33,568 bases of DNA, taken from Streptomyces spongiae. GTDB lineage: Bacteria > Actinomycetota > Actinomycetes > Streptomycetales > Streptomycetaceae. The notes beneath the pieces were generated by a model that saw nothing but the letters and a program-made list of their open reading frames with translations, did no database searches and was not told the origin of the DNA. The DNA is taken from contig NZ_VJZC01000047.1 of assembly GCF_009377185.1 (NCBI RefSeq), positions 1 through 33,568 of the forward strand, read 5' to 3'. Below, piece after piece: positions 23,296 through 31,034 of the stretch (within the stretch, counting starts at the first letter, position 1; each line of letters starts with the position of its first letter). Both the position numbers and the translations under genes were made by a program.

Positions 23296-24306
23296 CTACT
23301 TCTGCGTCCCCACCTCAAGACGTTGCGCGAACTCGTGCCAGGTATCGGCGCACTGCCGGGCAAGTTGCGCGACATCGGACATGCGGTGCGCGGGAATGGA
23401 GTCGCTCAGCCGCTCCCAGGTCTCCGGGCCCAGCGACTGCATGCTCAGTCCACGGAGCAGAAGGCGGCCGGCCTCCGTCGACCGCAAGGACGGGTCCCGG
23501 CTGAGCAGCGACCAGGACACACAGAGTGACAGCCGAGCCGAGCCCGCCCCCGGTGAGGGCAGGCCGGCGACACTGTCCGTCTGTCGCACCCGAGGAGCCG
23601 GAGCGTCGGTCACGACAGCCGTGCCGGCCTCGTCGCCGGGTTTCGTGTCCTGCGTGCTCTGGATTGTCTTGCGCATCCTGCGCACCGTGTTCGGCGAGAC
23701 TCCCGCCGCCTCGGCGAGTTTCCGCAGCGACGCGTCGGGGTCCGAGGCGATCGCCATGCGGATGCGCTCGCGGCTCATCGCGCTGTTCAGGGGGCGGACC
23801 CGGCCGTCCTTGCCGACCCGGCGCCCGTTGGAGGGAATGTCCCCGCCTCCCATGGAGCGGATCGTACCGACCGTCTTCGGGGACACCCCCACCATCTCGG
23901 CTATGGCACGGTCCGACCACTGCGGGTAGAGCGCGGAAACACGTGCGACCGCGGCCCGTCGGTCGGCGCGCGACAGGGGCAGGCCGTGCCGGGTGTTGAC
24001 TTTGACACCCAGTACGTACGCTTCAGCATCGCTGCCGTCAAAAAAAATGGCGGGGACGGTGTCGCAGCCCTTTATCAGTGCCGCCTGCACACGATGCATT
24101 CCGTCGATGATTCGCATCGTAGGCCGGTGGACCATGATGGGCGGAAGCAATGAGTCGCTTTCCGCGAGGGCCAGCGCGTGCTCCTCGTCTATCCCGCAGA
24201 GACGTGGCGAGTCGGCTGCCTCCAGGAATCTGACCGGGAGTTCGACTACTGCGATCTCGTTGGGTTCAGGTAGCCAGTCGGCCGTCATGAGATCTTTCAC
24301 CACCAC
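23296..24306 (-). CDS. StrR/ParB-like pathway-specific transcriptional activator
   Basis: 336 residues. The N-terminal ParB/sulfiredoxin-like domain contains VVELPVRFLEAADSPRLCG, LPPIMVHRPTMRIIDGMHRV and VNTRHGLPLSRADRRAAV. A helix-turn-helix follows (WSDRAIAEMVGVSPKTVGTI), and a second HTH-like segment is near residue 170 (LRKLAEAAGVSPNTVRRMRK). This is the organisation of StrR-type activators from aminoglycoside and glycopeptide clusters. The start GTG 24306 belongs to a triple GTG after CGGAG; ATG 24288 is an alternative. It lies 53 bp downstream of the condensation-domain gene. I found no clear StrR consensus site by eye. Confidence 0.85.
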   Translation of the reverse strand: MVVKDLMTADWLPEPNEIAVVELPVRFLEAADSPRLCGIDEEHALALAESDSLLPPIMVHRPTMRIIDGMHRVQAALIKGCDTVPAIFFDGSDAEAYVLGVKVNTRHGLPLSRADRRAAVARVSALYPQWSDRAIAEMVGVSPKTVGTIRSMGGGDIPSNGRRVGKDGRVRPLNSAMSRERIRMAIASDPDASLRKLAEAAGVSPNTVRRMRKTIQSTQDTKPGDEAGTAVVTDAPAPRVRQTDSVAGLPSPGAGSARLSLCVSWSLLSRDPSLRSTEAGRLLLRGLSMQSLGPETWERLSDSIPAHRMSDVAQLARQCADTWHEFAQRLEVGTQK

Positions 24307-24359
24307 TCCGGTTGGGGCCCGATACGCCGCTCAAAGTGTCAGGATTCGGAATGAAGCGC

Positions 24360-25700
24360 TCAGAAAAGCCGTCGGGATGTCAGGCAGCTCCTCGCGAACC
24401 GCAGGGGGAAATCGAGCGGCTCCTCGTCCCCCACAGCCACCCCGACCAGAAGAGCCTCGAGCGCCAGCAAAATACGCTGGACAGGGATCTCCGGGAAGTA
24501 CGAGTCATGAACAGCGATCGAGAGCACCTCATTGCTGTCGCCGCGCAGGGCGAACGACAGAAAACGAGTCCCACCTTGATACACGTGATCACGCGGTTCG
24601 ATTTTGGTCTCTTTTACGAGATCCCGAATCCGCCCTACTGCCCCACCGTACGACTCTCCTTGCGTGGAGTTCCTCATGTCGTTGAATGAGAAGTCGAAAT
24701 CTCTTTTGTACTCGCTGCCTTCGTCGAGATCGGCGAGCATCCGTTGAAGAGCCTGTTCGTCGTAGCGACTGAATCTGTAACCCTTGGCGCTCGCCTTCCA
24801 GGCATCGTCGACGATGGCCTCAAAAGGCAGGTCGAGCGATTCGAGCACCCCAGGGGCAAATTGAACGAGCTCACCGACGTAGGAGCGCTCTTCCTGAGTC
24901 AAACGATTGGAAGCCGGCAACGTGAACGAGGACTTGTCCCGCCCGATGAGCGCGCCGGCCACCACTGAAACAGCAGCCAGGTAGACCACGGACGCACTCT
25001 TGGCGTACTTCTTCGAGATGACAGATACGGCACCCCTCAGTGCGCGAGAATCCATGACCGCCGACCGGCCCTCGTCCTGCGGAAGCCTTTCCAGAACCGA
25101 CTTCCAGTATCCGAGGGAGCGCGCGCTCTTCTCCTGCCACTTCGGTGATTGCTCCAGCCGCGCCCGGTCGACCGGCTGCGTCGAAGGCGCCGACGGACCG
25201 TCACGCTCCCCGGAAAGGCGGTTGCCGAGCGCCACCCTCAGCGCTTGGCAACCATGACCGTCAACCCCGAGGTGGGAAACCAGACAAATAAGGCGCACGG
25301 GGACGTCGGCACAGGTCATGACGGTGAATAGAGCCCCGAACTCGGCTGTGACATCGAAGCGCTCACCCTTGAGGCGGTGTATCAGACTCCGAATATCGGC
25401 CTCTATCGTGGATTCCTCGGTCGGAATGACGAGGATCTCCGTCGATCCGGCCTCTTCGACCTTCTGGAAAGGATCACCATCGGCACCCACGGGAAACGTC
25501 GTTCGCAGCGACTCAAACTCCTCGAGCGCCCATCTGACGGTCTCACTGACGTCACTGAGGCTTTTCCCCGACGGGACAGAATGAACGCACACGAACGGCC
25601 GGTGCTTGAAGTGGGACCCCTGCCAGGTCCTTCGCTGCGCCCACGTAAGAGGTGCGATCGCGCCACGCTTGCCTTCGAAGTGAACCGCTATTTTTTCCAT
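24360..25700 (-). CDS. Stand-alone NRPS condensation-domain protein
   Basis: 446 residues, the length of one condensation domain. APLTWAQRRTW (C1), FESLRTTF (C2), VSHLGVDGHG (C3, 141-150) and later strand motifs are present. The core H-H-x-x-x-D-G is seen as S-H-L-G-V-D-G: the first His is Ser142, but the catalytic His143 and Asp147 remain. It would join an acyl or aminoacyl carrier substrate to an amine. The ATG start has GAGGAG upstream. Codon third positions and overall GC are visibly lower than in neighbouring genes, suggesting separate acquisition. It is followed by the StrR-like gene. Confidence 0.83.
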   Translation of the reverse strand: MEKIAVHFEGKRGAIAPLTWAQRRTWQGSHFKHRPFVCVHSVPSGKSLSDVSETVRWALEEFESLRTTFPVGADGDPFQKVEEAGSTEILVIPTEESTIEADIRSLIHRLKGERFDVTAEFGALFTVMTCADVPVRLICLVSHLGVDGHGCQALRVALGNRLSGERDGPSAPSTQPVDRARLEQSPKWQEKSARSLGYWKSVLERLPQDEGRSAVMDSRALRGAVSVISKKYAKSASVVYLAAVSVVAGALIGRDKSSFTLPASNRLTQEERSYVGELVQFAPGVLESLDLPFEAIVDDAWKASAKGYRFSRYDEQALQRMLADLDEGSEYKRDFDFSFNDMRNSTQGESYGGAVGRIRDLVKETKIEPRDHVYQGGTRFLSFALRGDSNEVLSIAVHDSYFPEIPVQRILLALEALLVGVAVGDEEPLDFPLRFARSCLTSRRLF

Positions 25701-26077
25701 TTCTTCTCCTCATGAACCGGAGACGTCCCCCTGAAGCAACCTTTCGAATGCCGAGTCGATGGCATGTTGCATCTAATCCGAACAGAAAGCGGTTGTCAAC
25801 GCCATATCCACGTCGAGATCTTTTAAATTTTTACTAAAGTCTGGCCCTCGCAGGTTTGCCGTACGCCGAGTGAACTCACGCGCTACAAACCCGACACCAT
25901 GCACCTTTCCGCACCTTTTGGTCAGCCTCCCTTCTCTGATGTGGGGGCAATCTTGGAAAGGCCCTCGCCACTGTGTAAGATCCCCATTCCCGTGCGCCTA
26001 CCGAATCCTTGGGTCCCGGTGGGCGCATCGTCGAGTGATGGACAATCCTTCGACGGTAGATGGGAGGAAATGCCGGT
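25701..26077. other. AT-rich divergent intergenic region
   Basis: 377 bp between the condensation-domain start and the small frame at 26078. It contains the candidate leftward promoter (25771-25799) and the most AT-rich stretch in the window (about 25819-25840, TTTTAAATTTTTACTAAAG). No gene of convincing codon use is seen here. It should drive both the condensation/StrR-like operon and the rightward peptide/transporter genes. Confidence 0.6.
25771..25799 (-). promoter_or_regulatory. Candidate promoter for the condensation-domain/StrR-like operon
   Basis: On the minus strand a perfect TTGACA (25799-25794) is followed after 17 bp by TTAGAT (25776-25771). Transcription would begin near 25764, leaving a leader of about 65 nt before the ATG at 25700. 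The -35 lies within a GTTGTCAAC palindrome (25792-25800) that could serve as an operator. Confidence 0.5.
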
Positions 26078-26221
26078 ATGGCAGATACCTCAGCGGAGGT
26101 GTTCCTGACTGCCGGATTCGACCAGGCGCCGGTTCTCCTGAAAAACACGGCCGACCTCGAGTACCCGGCCCTGCTCCGGACGCCGGTCACGGAGCACGCC
26201 GTACCAGAACCGAGCGCCTGA
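26078..26221 (+). CDS. Possible 47-residue peptide upstream of the ABC exporter
   Basis: The frame ATG 26078 to TGA 26219 encodes 47 residues, opening MADTSAEVFLTAGFDQ and containing LEYPALLRTPVTEHA near the C-terminus. Third-position GC is about 79% (37 of 47 codons), compatible with a real gene. A GGGAGGAAA site (26062-26070) lies ahead; an in-frame ATG at 26060 would add six residues but overlaps that site. The peptide is acidic and shows no membrane segment. It ends 111 bp before the exporter start on the same strand. It could be a RiPP-like precursor, a scaffold peptide or a non-functional frame. I see no standard RiPP maturase in the window. Confidence 0.4.
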   Translation: MADTSAEVFLTAGFDQAPVLLKNTADLEYPALLRTPVTEHAVPEPSA

Positions 26222-26332
26222 GCCGCGTCGTCCACTCGAACGGCGATAACCGGCGTTCAGTTGCCCACGCCTCCCGGTCCTCTGTCGTGCCCACCTCATA
26301 AACCACCAGCTATCCGACAGACGGGAGTACCA

Positions 26333-29300
26333 GTGGAGAAGACTGTGCTTACGGGGCGTCAGGCTGGACGCGGCGGTGGACGACCGTCCCGCCGAGCGCC
26401 GCGTCGCCAGGCGGAGCGCGAGTCGACGTCCGCTGAACCATCGGCCGGTCCTGGATGGGGCCGACGCCTGTGGGGACACATGCTCCGGCGCCGCAAGGCG
26501 CTGGCGCTCACCCTGCTGGGCGCGGTACTCGGCAGCGCCTCCATGATCGCCATGCCCATGGTCGTGCGGCAGATCATCGATGGCGTCATCCTCACCGGTG
26601 GGTCGGCACTGTGGCTGTGGCTGACCCTGCTCCTGGTGCTCGGCGCCGCCACGGCCTGCTTCGAGTTCCTCCGCCGCCTGTCGGGGGCTCGCCTCGCTCT
26701 CGAAGTCGAGTTCGATCTGCGCAGCGCCATGCACGGCCGTCTTCAGTCCATGGACGCCGAGAACCTCGACCGCATGCCGACGGGGCAACTCGTCGGCAGA
26801 GCCAATTCGGACACATCCCTGGTCCAGGGACTGCTCAACTACTTCCCGTTCCTGGGCAGCGACGCGCTGCGGGTGGCCCTGGCGATCGGGGTGATGCTCG
26901 TCCTGAGCCCGTCTCTGGCCGTTGTCAGTATCGTCATCGTGCCCATGGTGCTCACTGTCTCCTACAGAATGCGCCGGAAGGTGTTCCCCGCGACATGGGA
27001 CGCCCAGCAGCGGGTGGGAGACGTCGTCCAGACCGTCGACGAGGTCCTCAACGGGGTCAGGGTCGTCAAGGCCTTCGGCCAGGAGCAGCGGGAAGTCGAG
27101 CGAGTGGCCGAGGAATCGCAGGCCGTCTTCGGTTCCCAGATGCGCCTGGTGCGACTGCAGGCCCGCTACCAGCCGGTCCTGCAGGCCATTCCCGTCTTCG
27201 GGCAGGTGGCCATCCTGGCCTACGGCGGCTGGCTGGCGCTGCGCCACGAGATCACTCTGGGCACATTCCTGGCCTTCTCCAGCTACGTCGCCCAACTCGT
27301 GCCCCCCGCTGGCCGGTTGGCCCGCCTCCCCGTCATCGCGCAGCAGGCCAGGGCCGGTCTGGAGCGCATCTTCCAGCTCATCGACCTGCGCCCCGCCATC
27401 GCCGACGCACCCGACGCGACAGAACTGCCCGCTCTCCGCGGCGACATCACCTTCTCCGGGGTGCACTTCTCCTACCGGGAGGGAGCCGAGGTCCTGCGCG
27501 GCCTCGACCTGCACATACCGGCCGGGTCCCGCGTCGCCCTCGTCGGCCCGAGCGGGAGCGGCAAGTCGACCGCGGTGGCGCTGGTGTCGCGCATCCACGA
27601 CCCGCAGCAGGGCGCCGTGCTCGTCGACGGCCACGACCTGCGGAACGTCACTCTGCGCTCCCTGCGCAGTCAGGTCGGCGTGGCGTTCGAGGAGAGCTTC
27701 CTGTTCTCCGCGTCGGTTCGGGACAACATCGCCTACGGATGCCCGGGCGCCGGTGACGCCGACATCGAACAGGCGGCACGCGCCGCGGGTGCGCACGACT
27801 TCATCATGGACCTGCCCCATGGCTACGACACCGTGGTGGGCGAGCGGGGCCAGCGCCTGTCGGGCGGGCAGCGGCAGCGGGTGGCCCTGGCCCGGGCACT
27901 GCTGTACGACCCCCGGATCCTGATCCTCGACGACGCGACCAGCGCTGTGGACGCCGCCACCGAGGAGGTCATCCACGACGCCCTGCGCGAGGTGACGGCC
28001 GGGCGGACCACCGTCCTGGTCGCGCACCGCCGCTCGACCCTGCGTCTGGCGGACCGGATCGTGGTCATGGACCAGGGCCGGGTCGTCGACGTCGGCACCC
28101 ACGACGAGCTGGTGGAGCGCGACGCGCTGTACCGGACGCTGCTCGGGGAGCTCGAAGGGGACGCCGCCGACGGCGGGACCGAACCGGCCTCGCCTTCCGG
28201 CACGGGCGTGACCGAGGCACCGGCCTCGCCTTCCGGCACAGGCGCGACCACCACGGAGCGGGACGAGAAGCATCGGCGCGGCCGGGGCGACCACGGCCCT
28301 GGCCGCCGCAGCACGGTGGAGGTACCTCCCGAACTGCTGGACCGCGTGGCCGCGCTCGGCCCCGTGCGCGACATCGCGGCGGTAGACCTCGAGACGGAGT
28401 CACGCCGGGACCCTTCGTTCAGCCTGGGCGGGCTCCTGTCGGAGTTCCGGCATCTGCTCCTGCTCGGCCTGCTCCTGGTCGTCCTCGACGCCCTGGCTTC
28501 AGTGATCGGCCCTTACCTGGTCAAGAACGGCATCAACAGCGGCGTGACGGCCGGATCCGAGGTCGCCCTGTTCACCGCGTCGGGCGTGTACCTGGTGGTG
28601 GCCCTGGCCGGCCTGATCGCTGAGATCGCCGGCACGTTCGTGACCGGTAAGACCGCCCAGCGCGTCATGCTGTCCCTGCGGATCCGGATCTGGGCCCAGT
28701 TGCAGCGGCTGTCCCTCGGCTTCTACGAGGGGGAGATGGCCGGGCGGATCATGACCCGGATGACCACCGACGTCAATCAGTTCGAGTCGCTGATCGAGAA
28801 CGGCGTACTGTCCGCGATCGTCTCGCTCGTCACGTTCGTCGGCGTGGGGACGACGCTGCTCTTCCTCAACCCCGAACTGGAAGCCGTCATGCTCCCGGTC
28901 CTCGTCCCGCTGGCCCTCGCGACGGTGCTGTACCGGCGGCGGGGCCGCATGCGCTACGACCGGGCCAGGGAGCGGATCGCCGCCGTCAACGCGGACTTCC
29001 AGGAGAGCCTGTCCGGGGTACGCGAATCCCAGGCCTTCGTCCACGAGGAGATCGCCAAGGCCCGGTACCGGCGGCTCGGCCACGACTACGTCGCCGCCCG
29101 TCTCTCGGCCCAACGGCTGATGCTCGTCTATTTCTTGTTCGTGGAGTTCCTCTCGGACGCCACGAGGGTCATCGTCCTGGGCGTGGGGGCCGGAATGGTC
29201 ATGTCCGGGCAGCTGACCGCGGGCGCCCTGATCGCCTTCATCCTCTACATCGACCTGTTCTTCTCTCCCGTCCAACAGCTGTCCCAGGTCTTCGACTCGT

Positions 29301-30208
29301 GGCAGCAGACCCGGATCTCGGTGAATCGCATCGCCGAGCTCATGAAGGTCGACAGCCTCACCCCCAGCCCGGAGAACCCCGTGGAAACGGGTCCGCTGAC
29401 CGGTGAGGTGGTCTTCGACGACGTGCACTTCTCCTACCCGACCACGGCGCCCGTCTCACCGGCCGGGCCACCCGAGGCGCTGCGTGGCATCAGCCTGCGT
29501 ATCGCGGCCGGCGAGACGGTCGCCCTGGTCGGCGAGACCGGCGCGGGCAAGTCGACCCTCATGAAGCTGCTGGCACGGTTCTACGATCCGAGCGAGGGCG
29601 CCGTACGCGTCGACGGCCACGATCTGCGCGCGCTCGACCTGTCCTCGTACCGGCGGCGGCTCGGTTATGTGCCACAAGAGGCGTTCCTGTTCACCGGATC
29701 GGTCCGCGACAACATCGCCTACGGTCGGCCCGGGGCCGGCGACGCCGAGGTCGAGGCGGCGACGCGGGCGGTCGGCGCCCACGACTTCGTCACCGGGCTG
29801 CCCGGCGGCTACCGGTGCGAGCTGGCGGAACGCGGCCGGTCCCTGTCGGCCGGGCAGCGCCAGCTCATCGCCCTGGCCAGGGCCGAGCTGGTCGACCCCG
29901 TCCTGCTCCTGCTGGACGAGGCCACGGCCAACCTCGACCTCGGCACCGAAGCCCGGGTCACCGCCGCGATGCGGCGCGTCTCGCGCGGCCGGACCACGAT
30001 CGTGATCGCGCACCGCCTGCAGACGGCGCGGACCGCGGACCGCATCGTCGTCCTCGACGGCGGCCGGATCATCGAGACCGGGCCGCACGAGGAGTTGCTC
30101 GCCAGGGGCGGGAAGTACGCCTCGATGTGGCAGGCCTTCGAAACAGCCGGCCATGCCGGAGGGAACACCGCGCTCGAAATGCGCGCTTTGCGTTCACCGA
30201 GTGGATAA
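26333..30208 (+). CDS. Fused heterodimer-type ABC exporter (TMD-NBD-TMD-NBD)
   Basis: 1291 residues: two complete ABC half-transporters in one chain, which in Streptomyces are usually two adjacent genes. TMD1 spans about 60-330 (LALTLLGAVLGSASMIAMPM). NBD1 has LVGPSGSGKST (about 403-413), signature LSGGQRQRVALARALL and Walker B ILILDDATSAVD, where Asp replaces the catalytic Glu. TMD2 begins near 705. NBD2 has LVGETGAGKST (about 1064), signature LSAGQRQLIALARAEL and Walker B LLLLDEATANLD with the Glu intact. It is therefore an asymmetric exporter with one degenerate ATP site. The start GTG 26333 has GGGAG five bases upstream. It is the likely product exporter and self-protection determinant of the cluster. 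Confidence 0.9.
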   Translation: MEKTVLTGRQAGRGGGRPSRRAPRRQAERESTSAEPSAGPGWGRRLWGHMLRRRKALALTLLGAVLGSASMIAMPMVVRQIIDGVILTGGSALWLWLTLLLVLGAATACFEFLRRLSGARLALEVEFDLRSAMHGRLQSMDAENLDRMPTGQLVGRANSDTSLVQGLLNYFPFLGSDALRVALAIGVMLVLSPSLAVVSIVIVPMVLTVSYRMRRKVFPATWDAQQRVGDVVQTVDEVLNGVRVVKAFGQEQREVERVAEESQAVFGSQMRLVRLQARYQPVLQAIPVFGQVAILAYGGWLALRHEITLGTFLAFSSYVAQLVPPAGRLARLPVIAQQARAGLERIFQLIDLRPAIADAPDATELPALRGDITFSGVHFSYREGAEVLRGLDLHIPAGSRVALVGPSGSGKSTAVALVSRIHDPQQGAVLVDGHDLRNVTLRSLRSQVGVAFEESFLFSASVRDNIAYGCPGAGDADIEQAARAAGAHDFIMDLPHGYDTVVGERGQRLSGGQRQRVALARALLYDPRILILDDATSAVDAATEEVIHDALREVTAGRTTVLVAHRRSTLRLADRIVVMDQGRVVDVGTHDELVERDALYRTLLGELEGDAADGGTEPASPSGTGVTEAPASPSGTGATTTERDEKHRRGRGDHGPGRRSTVEVPPELLDRVAALGPVRDIAAVDLETESRRDPSFSLGGLLSEFRHLLLLGLLLVVLDALASVIGPYLVKNGINSGVTAGSEVALFTASGVYLVVALAGLIAEIAGTFVTGKTAQRVMLSLRIRIWAQLQRLSLGFYEGEMAGRIMTRMTTDVNQFESLIENGVLSAIVSLVTFVGVGTTLLFLNPELEAVMLPVLVPLALATVLYRRRGRMRYDRARERIAAVNADFQESLSGVRESQAFVHEEIAKARYRRLGHDYVAARLSAQRLMLVYFLFVEFLSDATRVIVLGVGAGMVMSGQLTAGALIAFILYIDLFFSPVQQLSQVFDSWQQTRISVNRIAELMKVDSLTPSPENPVETGPLTGEVVFDDVHFSYPTTAPVSPAGPPEALRGISLRIAAGETVALVGETGAGKSTLMKLLARFYDPSEGAVRVDGHDLRALDLSSYRRRLGYVPQEAFLFTGSVRDNIAYGRPGAGDAEVEAATRAVGAHDFVTGLPGGYRCELAERGRSLSAGQRQLIALARAELVDPVLLLLDEATANLDLGTEARVTAAMRRVSRGRTTIVIAHRLQTARTADRIVVLDGGRIIETGPHEELLARGGKYASMWQAFETAGHAGGNTALEMRALRSPSG
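28183..28249 (+). repeat. 31-bp tandem repeat in the exporter linker
   Basis: Two copies (28183-28213 and 28219-28249, 36-bp period, 2 mismatches) encode the repeated phrase PASPSGTG between NBD1 and TMD2. They lie in a Pro/Ser/Thr-rich flexible linker at the fusion point of the two half-transporters. Confidence 0.7.
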
Positions 30209-30217
30209 GACCGTGTC

Positions 30218-30344
30218 CTACGTGGTGAGGCGGACGAGTCGCTTGTAGCAGCACAGGGCGGCGGCGAGGCCGAGAAAGGCCAGGTGGTTGCGGGGATTTC
30301 GTTCGTAGCGGGGGCTGAGTCCGCGGTAGCCGGGCAGCCAGGAC
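30218..30344 (-). pseudogene. IS5-type transposase, C-terminal remnant
   Basis: On the minus strand the frame ending at TAG (30218-30220) encodes LPGYRGLSPRYERNPRNHLA and then FLGLAAALCCYKRLVRLTT. This is the typical end of IS5/IS112-type transposases: an R-Y-E-R motif followed by a helix ending in a basic stretch. Only about 40 codons remain; the upstream part is replaced by a group II intron 3' end. The remnant starts 10 bp past the exporter stop and marks the right edge of the cluster. Confidence 0.7.
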
Positions 30345-30620
30345 GTTGGGTCGGCCGCGCGGCGAGGTGTCTGCCGTGGCAGCTCCTTTTCCTCGCGGCC
30401 TCCCGCCGAACCGGGCTTGACGCTTTCACTGTCACCCGGCTCTTCAGTGATCACGGCGTGAATGATCTGGCCGCCTGTGCCTCGTGGATGCGGTCGTGGC
30501 AGGTGTCGCAGGCCACGACCGTTTCGCGGCGCCGGTCGAGCATGACGCGCGCCCAGTCGGACGGCGGCCATCCAGAATGAGCGAAGTCGGCAAGGGCGCC
30601 CGAGTGCGACCGCAGCTGCT
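30345..30620 (-). mobile_element. 3' remnant of a group II intron (maturase HNH end, domains V and VI)
   Basis: On the minus strand, 30600-30451 encodes SDWARVMLDRRRETVVACDT then CHDRIHEAQ before a stop. This is the C-terminal HNH/zinc segment of intron-encoded reverse transcriptase-maturases (C-x-x-C-H-x-x-I-H). Immediately after comes a domain V hairpin (30408-30442), then a GC-rich domain VI-like stem (GGCCGCG paired with CGCGGCC) and a CCCAAC 3' end at 30350-30345. The 5' intron and the reverse transcriptase are gone. The following exon is the IS5 remnant, so the intron had inserted into an insertion sequence, a common bacterial habit. It is inactive. Confidence 0.72.
30408..30442 (-). 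ncRNA. Group II intron domain V
   Basis: A 35-nt hairpin: GAGCCGGG (30442-30435) pairs with CCCGGTTC (30415-30408). The AGC catalytic triad lies in the lower stem, and a GAAA tetraloop caps an upper stem made of GAC.GT and GC.GTC with one bulged A. Domain V is normally 34 nt. The position directly after the maturase stop is as expected. Confidence 0.72.
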
Positions 30621-30648
30621 CCGTCTGAGGCGGATGGGTTCTGGGCCG

Positions 30649-30661
30649 TGACGCTCATTTG
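30649..30661 (+). repeat. Second copy of the 13-mer TGACGCTCATTTG
   Basis: Identical to 169-181 at the other end of the cluster and in the same orientation. At the left it follows the 52-bp repeat by 19 bp; here it precedes the 52-bp repeat by 9 bp, so the two repeat pairs are nested. Confidence 0.5.
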
Positions 30662-30670
30662 GCAAAGGAT

Positions 30671-30722
30671 CCTGACCTGCTGTTTTGCGTGTGCGCGTTA
30701 TGTGTGGCGTTGGCGTTACGGG
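30671..30722 (+). repeat. Right copy of the 52-bp imperfect direct repeat bracketing the cluster
   Basis: Gapless match to 98-149 with seven mismatches. The bases just before it (AAAGGATCCTGA from 30664) again spell KGS-stop, as in the end of the RNA methyltransferase gene. Upstream of that, similarity to the methyltransferase gene stops, consistent with a duplicated gene end at the right junction of an inserted segment. Confidence 0.7.
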
Positions 30723-31034
30723 GCGACGGTGCGCGCCGGATTCTCAGAGCTGACGTGGGCGGTCGGGAAGCCCCGCACTCCGGCTCTGGACCAGATCAGA
30801 AACCGGCGGTGGACGGTGGACCTGACTGCCGATCACACGCTGCCGATCTCCGCTCCGACCAGCGCGAGAACCCCGTCGAGAGGGCACGCCGGTACCGCTG
30901 ACCAGCGGGAGTCAGGATGACGGGGCGTCATTGCTCGGCGTGTCTCCGAGCGGTTAGGGTCCCAACACGAGTGATCACACAGTCGTCGAAGCGTGCTGCC
31001 CCACAGTGGGCCCGCGTCGACACGGGGGGAAGTT
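30723..31034. other. Intergenic region before the secretion-type operon
   Basis: 312 bp between the right repeat and the GTG at 31035. No gene with a plausible ribosome binding site and codon use was found on either strand. It presumably contains the promoter of the three-gene operon that follows; I could not pick out a confident -35/-10 pair. Confidence 0.5.

Noticed and set aside
26090..28294. Leftward 734-codon open frame opposite the ABC exporter
   Set aside because: It is an antisense shadow of the first half of the exporter, common in high-GC DNA; the exporter motifs on the plus strand are unambiguous.
30659..30901. Rightward 80-codon frame across the right 52-bp repeat
   Set aside because: It spans the repeat and intergenic sequence, has no ribosome binding site and resembles no family. 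The other copy of the repeat does not keep this frame open.
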